Assembly (NCBI GenBank): GCA_036405975.1 | Contig: DASWWM010000038.1 | Span: 1-12,645, forward strand | Length of the DNA stretch: 12,645 nucleotides | From: VEQN01 sp036405975 | Lineage (GTDB): Bacteria > Patescibacteriota > Minisyncoccia > Phycocordibacterales > CAIZLB01 | Reading direction: 5' to 3' | Shown here: positions 12,507 through 12,645 of the stretch, piece after piece | Layout of the letters: the number at the start of each line of letters is the position of its first letter | Position numbering within the stretch: the stretch's first letter is position 1 | The notes under the pieces: model-generated | Told to the model about the DNA's origin: nothing | The model's input: the letters and a program-made list of their open reading frames with translations, nothing else | The model's database searches: none | Position numbers and translations under genes: made by a program

Positions 12507-12645
12507 CTAGTCTACCTTCACGATATCCTGGCTTCCTCGCTTGATATTCCATGTTCCCGGAGATGCATCATGATGCATGGCGATGCCGGGAACTGTCTTG
12601 AGGATGGCATCGGCCATCCTCTGTGCCTCGATTCGGAGGGTGGGA
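12507..12645 (-). CDS. 3' end of an unrecognised protein (partial, runs off the right edge)
   Basis: The minus-strand frame is open from the right edge to TAG at 12509-12507. It gives 45 C-terminal residues including RIEAQRMADAILKTVPGIA and ending GSQDIVKVD. Composition is protein-like and soluble, but there is no recognisable motif and the start lies outside the window. It precedes the signal-anchor gene on the same strand and may share its transcript. Confidence 0.5.
   Translation of the reverse strand, partial: PTLRIEAQRMADAILKTVPGIAMHHDASPGTWNIKRGSQDIVKVD

Noticed and set aside
1..12645. CRISPR array, insertion sequence or prophage
   Set aside because: No regularly spaced repeats, no transposase or integrase and no phage structural genes were seen on either strand.

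Overview
This window looks like a piece of a small-genome Patescibacteria (Candidate Phyla Radiation) chromosome, most likely of the Parcubacteria type. That is an inference from four things: gene content (tmRNA with smpB beside it, ftsH, recG, and a MutY-like glycosylase without an Fe-S cluster), compact spacing, RNA genes that do not encode CCA, and near-leaderless promoters. No rRNA, transposase, phage gene or CRISPR array is visible.

Layout. Positions 2-370 (+) hold the 3' end of an unrecognised CDS. Positions 371-544 form a hairpin-rich spacer with a bidirectional UUCG terminator. The tmRNA gene ssrA (994-545, -) lies downstream of smpB (1611-1159, -). Between smpB and ftsH are about 450 bp without a credible protein gene. 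This gap carries a near-perfect promoter on the minus strand (TTGACA, 17 nt, TATTAT), about 280 nt of dense RNA-like secondary structure, and a strand-specific intrinsic terminator. I propose an undescribed structured ncRNA here, and it is the most interesting item in the window. ftsH (2064-4040, +) diverges from it. Next come a tRNA with anticodon UAU (4141-4212, +) and, 4 nt later, an alpha/beta hydrolase gene (4217-5008, +).

A minus-strand block follows. In transcription order it reads: LssY_C-like membrane protein (10910-10062), alpha/beta hydrolase (10049-9174), MutY-like glycosylase (9168-8296), four-TM membrane protein (8205-7720, overlapping recG), recG (7751-5475), and an XRE-type regulator (5354-5019) with a perfect 20-nt palindrome upstream. 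On the right are a small unknown gene (11010-11261, +), an AHSA1/SRPBCC protein (11365-11796, +), a secreted or anchored Cys-containing protein (12440-11886, -) and the 3' end of another CDS (12645-12507, -). Two strong intrinsic terminators separate these right-hand units.

How the parts fit. The left half is a protein quality-control neighbourhood. tmRNA and SmpB tag stalled nascent chains, and FtsH is a membrane AAA+ protease that is known in other bacteria to degrade SsrA-tagged proteins. The candidate ncRNA sits between them. The right half mixes DNA repair (RecG, MutY-like) with hydrolases and small membrane or secreted proteins of unknown role. Several promoters share an extended -10 (TGN + TATACT/TATATT/TATAAT), and several -10 boxes lie only 5-9 nt from the ATG, which implies leaderless mRNAs.
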